From: an uncultured Ruminococcus sp.
GTDB taxonomy: Bacteria; Bacillota; Clostridia; Oscillospirales; Acutalibacteraceae
Direction: 5' to 3'
DNA: 9,293 bases
Assembly: GCA_902772755.1 (NCBI GenBank)
Contig: CACYCD010000162.1
Span: 1 to 9,293 of the forward strand
The notes below the pieces were generated by a model that was given only the letters and a program-made list of their open reading frames with translations, searched no databases and was not told the origin of the DNA. Of the stretch, positions 5,949 to 9,293 are shown piece after piece. Numbering within the stretch: position 1 is the first letter of the stretch; each line of letters starts with the position of its first letter. The position numbers and the translations under genes are program-made.

Positions 5949-7601
5949 TTAATTTCTTGCTCCGTGTGCTGCGTGCTTGCGGCGGCGTTTTGCCTGCTTT
6001 CTGTCGTTTACAAGGGCTATTACAAACATAACACCCATAACTGCAATAACGACTACAAGCCATTTGATGATGTCAATACCGCTCTTTGCCTGCGGTGAAA
6101 CAACAGCAGGTCTGAAAAAGCTGTCAGACTCGGAGGCTACACCTGCACCTGCAAGTGCCTTGCTTGCCATCTCGTGGGATTCAAGCACAAGCTCTGTGCT
6201 GGTTGCCGGAATAAGCTCGCTGTCATCGGTGTTGCCGGTGAAGTAATCACTGGGTACAGCCTCTCTGAATTCAAAGCTGACCTGCTCCTCCTGTGGAGCT
6301 TCCTCGGCAGGAGCTTCTTCCTTCTCCTCTGCCTTTTTCTCGGCTTCCTGCTTCTCCTCTGCTTCGTCCTCCTTGGGGACGTCGGGATTTGCAACAGCTT
6401 CTTCGTCAAACAGTGCCTTGTAGGTCTGCTTGTCTACCTCACCTGTTCTTTCAAGACCGTTGTAGTCCTGGAAATCCATCACCGCATACTGTGTATCGGT
6501 GTCAAAATAACCGCTGGCTTCAACGCTCATATATCTAAGCTCTGAGAGTCTTGTCTGAACCTTAGTGACCTTCTTGCCCTCGTCCTCAAGGGAAAGTGTC
6601 TGAAATTCTTTTTTTGCAGGAGCTTCTTCAACAGTTTTTTCCTCTGTCTTAGGCTCTTCTTCCTTGGGAGCTTCCTCTGTCTTGGGCTTCTCAGTCTTTA
6701 CGGGAGGAGTATAGACGGGTGCGTTGTCGGAGTAGAGTATATCTCTGTCGGATTTACCGCAGATACCGTCAACGGTAACACCTGCTGCCTTCTGGAATTT
6801 TTTGTAAGCCTTGAGCGTCAGCTCTCCGAAATAACCCGTGACCTCGGCATTATAGAAGCCAAGCTCTGTGAGTCTGTTCTGGATCTTTGTAACGGCATTG
6901 CCCGAATCACCGAGAGTAAATGCAGTCTTCTTGACCTTCTTTACCTTTTTAACAACCTTCTCGGTTTCTTCCTGAGTGGTTTTTTTCTGGCTGGGCTTGC
7001 TGACTGTGCCTGAGCCCATACTTGCGGGTACGGTATCGGAGGCACCGTCCGAGCCAAAGCTGTATGTAACCCCGTCGATAGTACGGGAGGTACTTACAAT
7101 GTACTCACCGTTTTCATAGAAGAAGTAGCTGCCTGCTACGTTTACCCAACCGCTTTCGGGATAGTTCACGGTGGAAACCTTGAACCACTGTGTCCAAGAC
7201 TTGGTATATACTGATTCAAGACAAACATCGGAAGCTTCATCTCTTGCATCTATAGCCATACCGCCGCCGACATAAACGCCGACATGACCGTACTGATAAA
7301 GACCTAAGCCGTGGATCCTCGGAAGTGAGCTCATTGAGCCTGACTGTGAAGCTGCCGCAATCATTCCCTCGGTAACTCTTTCACCGCCTGCATAGGAATA
7401 GATAAGTCCGCTGCAGTCAACTGCTCCCACAGATGAACCGCCCCAAACGTACTGCCATCCTTCATTGTAGGCTCTGTATGCCCACTCCGTAAGACCGGCA
7501 CCCGATACGGAAGCTGAAGCAGTGAAGCTGCCGACGACCGATGCTGTGGAAAGCACCGCACCTGACAACAGGAGCGTCAGTATTCTCTTCATTCTGTTCA
7601 T
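5949..7601 (-). CDS. Membrane-anchored NlpC/P60 peptidoglycan hydrolase with two PG-binding domains
   Basis: This 550-residue protein probably cuts peptide stems in the cell wall. A signal peptide (1-30, ASA before the cut) leads into an NlpC/P60 domain (PF00877, about 33-145): catalytic Cys63 in VDCSGL, His106 in YGHVGVYVG, and Asp118 exactly 12 residues later, where the third triad residue is usually His. Next come choline-binding-like wall repeats (about 151-186, GWVNVAGSYFFYENG), two PG_binding_1 domains (PF01471, about 228-290 and 336-398) separated by Lys/Glu/Pro-rich linkers, a Glu-rich stretch (401-440), one membrane helix (about 511-531) and a basic tail with KRRRKH (538-543). This predicts an extracellular enzyme held by its C-terminus. 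ATG 7601 is the start; a TTG at 7610 in frame is only 1 nt from AGGAGG and cannot be used. Confidence 0.92.
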   Translation of the reverse strand: MNRMKRILTLLLSGAVLSTASVVGSFTASASVSGAGLTEWAYRAYNEGWQYVWGGSSVGAVDCSGLIYSYAGGERVTEGMIAAASQSGSMSSLPRIHGLGLYQYGHVGVYVGGGMAIDARDEASDVCLESVYTKSWTQWFKVSTVNYPESGWVNVAGSYFFYENGEYIVSTSRTIDGVTYSFGSDGASDTVPASMGSGTVSKPSQKKTTQEETEKVVKKVKKVKKTAFTLGDSGNAVTKIQNRLTELGFYNAEVTGYFGELTLKAYKKFQKAAGVTVDGICGKSDRDILYSDNAPVYTPPVKTEKPKTEEAPKEEEPKTEEKTVEEAPAKKEFQTLSLEDEGKKVTKVQTRLSELRYMSVEASGYFDTDTQYAVMDFQDYNGLERTGEVDKQTYKALFDEEAVANPDVPKEDEAEEKQEAEKKAEEKEEAPAEEAPQEEQVSFEFREAVPSDYFTGNTDDSELIPATSTELVLESHEMASKALAGAGVASESDSFFRPAVVSPQAKSGIDIIKWLVVVIAVMGVMFVIALVNDRKQAKRRRKHAAHGARN

Positions 7602-7611
7602 TGGTATCAAA

Positions 7612-7617
7612 CCTCCT
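7612..7617 (-). promoter_or_regulatory. Ribosome binding site deciding the NlpC/P60 start
   Basis: AGGAGG on the - strand lies 10 nt before ATG 7601 and only 1 nt before the in-frame TTG at 7610, so ATG 7601 (Met-Asn-Arg-Met) is the likely start. A further in-frame ATG at 7592 is possible but more distant. Confidence 0.85.
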
Positions 7618-7664
7618 TTATAAAGAGAAACAAAAATGTTTTAATTCTGTTTTAAAAATGTCTG

Positions 7665-7681
7665 AGTAACATTTCTGTAAC
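7665..7681 (+). promoter_or_regulatory. WalR-like direct repeat at the NlpC/P60 transcription start
   Basis: AGTAAC (7665-7670), five bases, then TGTAAC (7676-7681) matches the Firmicutes WalR consensus TGTWAH-N5-TGTWAH at every position but the first. It covers the predicted start point (about 7678) and lies on the strand opposite to transcription, an arrangement I recall for repressed WalR targets. WalR controls wall hydrolases elsewhere, which fits the gene. A match this short can occur by chance in AT-rich DNA, and the regulator itself is not in the window. Confidence 0.35.
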
Positions 7682-7684
7682 CAG

Positions 7685-7713
7685 ATTATAACAAACATTC
7701 AGGCAAAAAGCAA
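7685..7713 (-). promoter_or_regulatory. Promoter of the NlpC/P60 gene (extended -10)
   Basis: On the - strand TTGCTT (7708-7713), a 17-nt spacer and a perfect TATAAT (7685-7690) preceded by TG one base upstream (extended -10). Transcription would start near 7678, giving a leader of about 77 nt. This makes the hydrolase a separate unit from the RCC1 gene upstream. Confidence 0.8.
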
Positions 7714-7835
7714 GGGGTTTGGGCAATGTTTTTAATTAAATATCAGATGTTTGTAAGAGTTGCACAAAAATCCTTGTCATATTTTTGCTTTGAAGGAAAT
7801 AACTTTGTAACCTTAATATACATCTTTTTGTTTTT

Positions 7836-9293
7836 TCAGTTATCGATTTTCAATTTCCAATCAAAAACCTCTGCTATCGACACTTCCTTTGTGAAATCAG
7901 CGAACACTTCCGTTGTAGCGACAACAGTCCCGTCGGCACGCAGTCCCACCGTAAAGAAGGTTCCGGCAGAGATCGCAGCTATACCCTTCCAGTCCGAGAC
8001 CTCGCACTGACCGAAATTATTTTCGCCGGCAGCCACGACTGTTCCGTCCGATCTCAATCCCACGGAGAAATCATTTCCTGCAGATACAGCTACGATATCG
8101 TGCCACTCCGACAGCTTGCACATATCAAGGTCGGGTCCCGCAGCCACAACAGTGCCGTCCGACCTCAGTCCAAGAGTGTGCCTTGATCCGGCGGACACTG
8201 CCACAATATCAGTCCACTCATTGACATTGCAACGGTTTGAAAGATTCTTTCCTGCCGTGATGACAGTTCCGTCAGACCTTACACCGACTGCATAGTCAAA
8301 ACCTGCCGATACCGCTTTGATATCCTTCCAATGTGAAACATTGCACTGTCCGCCGTCATTCAAGCCCACTGCGGTAACAGTGCCGTCTGTCCTGAGTCCC
8401 ACCGTGAAAGTACCGCCTGCCGAAACAGAAGCAATATCCGTCCAATCCGAAACATCGCACTGTCCAAACTCGTTATTTCCCACGGCAACGACCCTTCCGT
8501 CTGACGCCAGCCCCACGGTATGCTGCAGCCCTCTGAAAAATTTTTGCGTGTCGGGTTCAAGTATATTGCCCGTTTCTACCATAATATCATCTCCGCCTGC
8601 CGAAACAGCGGTGATATTTTTCCAGTCACGCACTTCGAGCTGTCCGTAAGTGTTGCTGCCGGTCGCCGCCACAGTGCCATCGGGTCTTACTCCTGCCACA
8701 CAGCCCAGGCTTGCGGAAATTATCCCCTGCATTTGTCCGCCGATGATCTTGCCCTCATTTTTCAGCTTGGTCAGGATCGCCTCAGCTTTTTTGTCTGCGG
8801 AATCTCTGTAGTCGCCCAGCTTCTCAAACTCGGCTGCCGCCTCATCGTATGAGCCGTTTTCAAGCAAGGAAACAGCGTGACTGTACCTAATAGTTTTGTA
8901 GACAAATATCGAGGTGAAAACCAGTGTCGCAGCTGCGACTATTGAACAAATGGTTATGATAAGCTTTTTCTGTGTTTGTTTGCGATAGGCTTTTATCTGT
9001 GCTGCACGCTCACGACATTCCTGTGCCATCTGCACGCTGTCGCTGTGATCTCCCAGCTGTTCAAACAAGCTTGCGGCTATCTGCAAATTTATAATGTTGT
9101 CTTTATTTTTAAACCCGAGAGCTAACCTGTAACTCTCCGCTTTGTCCTCACGTATTTTTATCTCGCATTTTTGAGCATATTCATCTGCGTCCTTGAAGCC
9201 CGAAAGCTCTTCAAACAGCGGTTTCAGCTTGTAATACTCAGAAGCTACGCCGGCTGTATTGAAGCGTGAAACATATTCTCCGTAATACCGTGC
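7836..9293 (-). CDS. Single-pass membrane protein with TPR-like modules and RCC1-type propeller (5' end outside window)
   Basis: The frame is open to the window edge: 485 residues are visible and the true start lies beyond 9293. The TTG at 9086 is internal. Numbering from 9293, two helical-hairpin modules come first (LFEELSGFKDADEYAQKC about 28-45, LFEQLGDHSDSVQMAQEC about 76-93), then a basic stretch, a membrane helix (about 111-132), a third module of the same pattern (EFEKLGDYRDSADKKAEA, about 155-172), and from about 190 a run of RCC1-like repeats (PF00415/PF13540). Positive charge before the helix predicts N-inside, propeller outside. No catalytic domain is visible. Function is unknown; a scaffold or ligand-binding receptor is an inference. 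The missing N-terminus could hold a zinc ribbon or another cytoplasmic domain. It lies 234 nt upstream of the NlpC/P60 start codon, with no clear terminator between. Confidence 0.85.
   Translation of the reverse strand, partial: ARYYGEYVSRFNTAGVASEYYKLKPLFEELSGFKDADEYAQKCEIKIREDKAESYRLALGFKNKDNIINLQIAASLFEQLGDHSDSVQMAQECRERAAQIKAYRKQTQKKLIITICSIVAAATLVFTSIFVYKTIRYSHAVSLLENGSYDEAAAEFEKLGDYRDSADKKAEAILTKLKNEGKIIGGQMQGIISASLGCVAGVRPDGTVAATGSNTYGQLEVRDWKNITAVSAGGDDIMVETGNILEPDTQKFFRGLQHTVGLASDGRVVAVGNNEFGQCDVSDWTDIASVSAGGTFTVGLRTDGTVTAVGLNDGGQCNVSHWKDIKAVSAGFDYAVGVRSDGTVITAGKNLSNRCNVNEWTDIVAVSAGSRHTLGLRSDGTVVAAGPDLDMCKLSEWHDIVAVSAGNDFSVGLRSDGTVVAAGENNFGQCEVSDWKGIAAISAGTFFTVGLRADGTVVATTEVFADFTKEVSIAEVFDWKLKIDN
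7911..8723 (-). repeat. RCC1-type repeats, about 111-117 bp units inside the coding region
   Basis: Seven copies of the blade motif (consensus VGLRSDGTVVAAG) are visible. Their DG Asp codons begin near 8681, 8501, 8390, 8273, 8159, 8048 and 7937. Spacing is 37-39 residues except between the first and second (60), which holds an insertion of about 22 residues. Each full unit ends with a D/E/H-W, then an Ile and an AVSAG-like turn. Five consecutive units carry a Cys at the same place (GQC or equivalent); the first has Leu instead. The last unit is incomplete and runs into the C-terminus. Units are shorter than eukaryotic RCC1 repeats (51-68) and similar in size to bacterial RCC1_2-type repeats. 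Confidence 0.9.

Noticed and set aside
5977..6545. Hydrophobic + strand frames opposite the NlpC/P60 linker
   Set aside because: The antisense of Glu/Lys-rich codons reads as Leu/Phe/Ser runs; there is no ribosome site and no family resemblance.
7602..7610. TTG start for the NlpC/P60 gene at 7610
   Set aside because: It lies 1 nt from the AGGAGG site, too close for use; ATG 7601 is 10 nt away.
7602..7678. c-di-AMP (ydaO) riboswitch upstream of the wall hydrolase
   Set aside because: The leader is only about 77 nt, too short for that riboswitch, and I see none of its conserved elements.
7911..8723. CRISPR-like array suggested by evenly spaced repeats of about 114 bp
   Set aside because: The units are diverged, lie within one long reading frame and encode RCC1 blades; there are no short identical repeats with unique spacers.
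8317..8852. Two 110-codon + strand frames over the RCC1 repeats
   Set aside because: They are antisense shadows of the repeat-coding frame and only mirror its periodicity.
9084..9086. TTG 9086 as the start of the RCC1 protein
   Set aside because: The frame stays open to 9293, and the upstream residues contain another copy of the same helical module, so the gene continues past the window edge.

Overview
The window looks like a chromosomal segment of a mid-GC Gram-positive gut Clostridia member, most likely Ruminococcus or a close relative in the Oscillospiraceae. This is inferred from AGGAGG-type ribosome sites, a lipobox solute-binding protein, a NusG-domain-II/Gx-transporter pair next to ApbE, an ATPase-less sugar ABC importer, and a membrane-bound RCC1-repeat protein. 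There are eight genes, two of them cut by the window edges. No tRNA, rRNA, CRISPR, insertion sequence or clear sign of recent transfer was seen.

Region 1 (1-1562, + strand) is the end of an operon: the C-terminal two thirds of a flavin transferase ApbE, a small membrane-anchored NusG-domain-II protein, and a five-helix Gx transporter, closed by an intrinsic terminator that begins inside the last stop codon. ApbE attaches FMN covalently to extracytoplasmic proteins. The trio therefore suggests an envelope redox (flavin/quinone) module, with acceptor proteins presumably upstream of the window.

Region 2 (1570-4923, - strand) is a carbohydrate ABC importer operon in the order binding lipoprotein, MalF-like permease, MalG-like permease. 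A strong intrinsic terminator lies between the binding-protein gene and the permeases, which should set a high binding-protein to permease ratio. There is no ATPase gene, so a shared MsmK-type ATPase encoded elsewhere is expected. The binding-protein mRNA has a roughly 110-nt leader rich in inverted repeats.

Region 3 (5016-5942, + strand) is a six-helix membrane protein resembling DUF624/YesL. It is divergent from the importer and ends at a bidirectional terminator shared with the next gene.

Region 4 (5949-9293, - strand) holds two envelope proteins. One is an NlpC/P60 peptidoglycan hydrolase with wall-binding repeats, two peptidoglycan-binding domains, acidic linkers and a C-terminal membrane anchor. 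Upstream of it, and probably a separate transcription unit, is a single-pass protein (start beyond the window) with TPR-like modules on both sides of its membrane helix and a predicted extracellular RCC1-type propeller. The hydrolase has its own extended -10 promoter, and a WalR-like direct repeat covers its predicted start point. Between the two genes (7714-7835) the DNA is AT-rich and I see no convincing terminator or gene.

The least familiar element is the RCC1 membrane protein. I do not see a clearly new multi-gene system.
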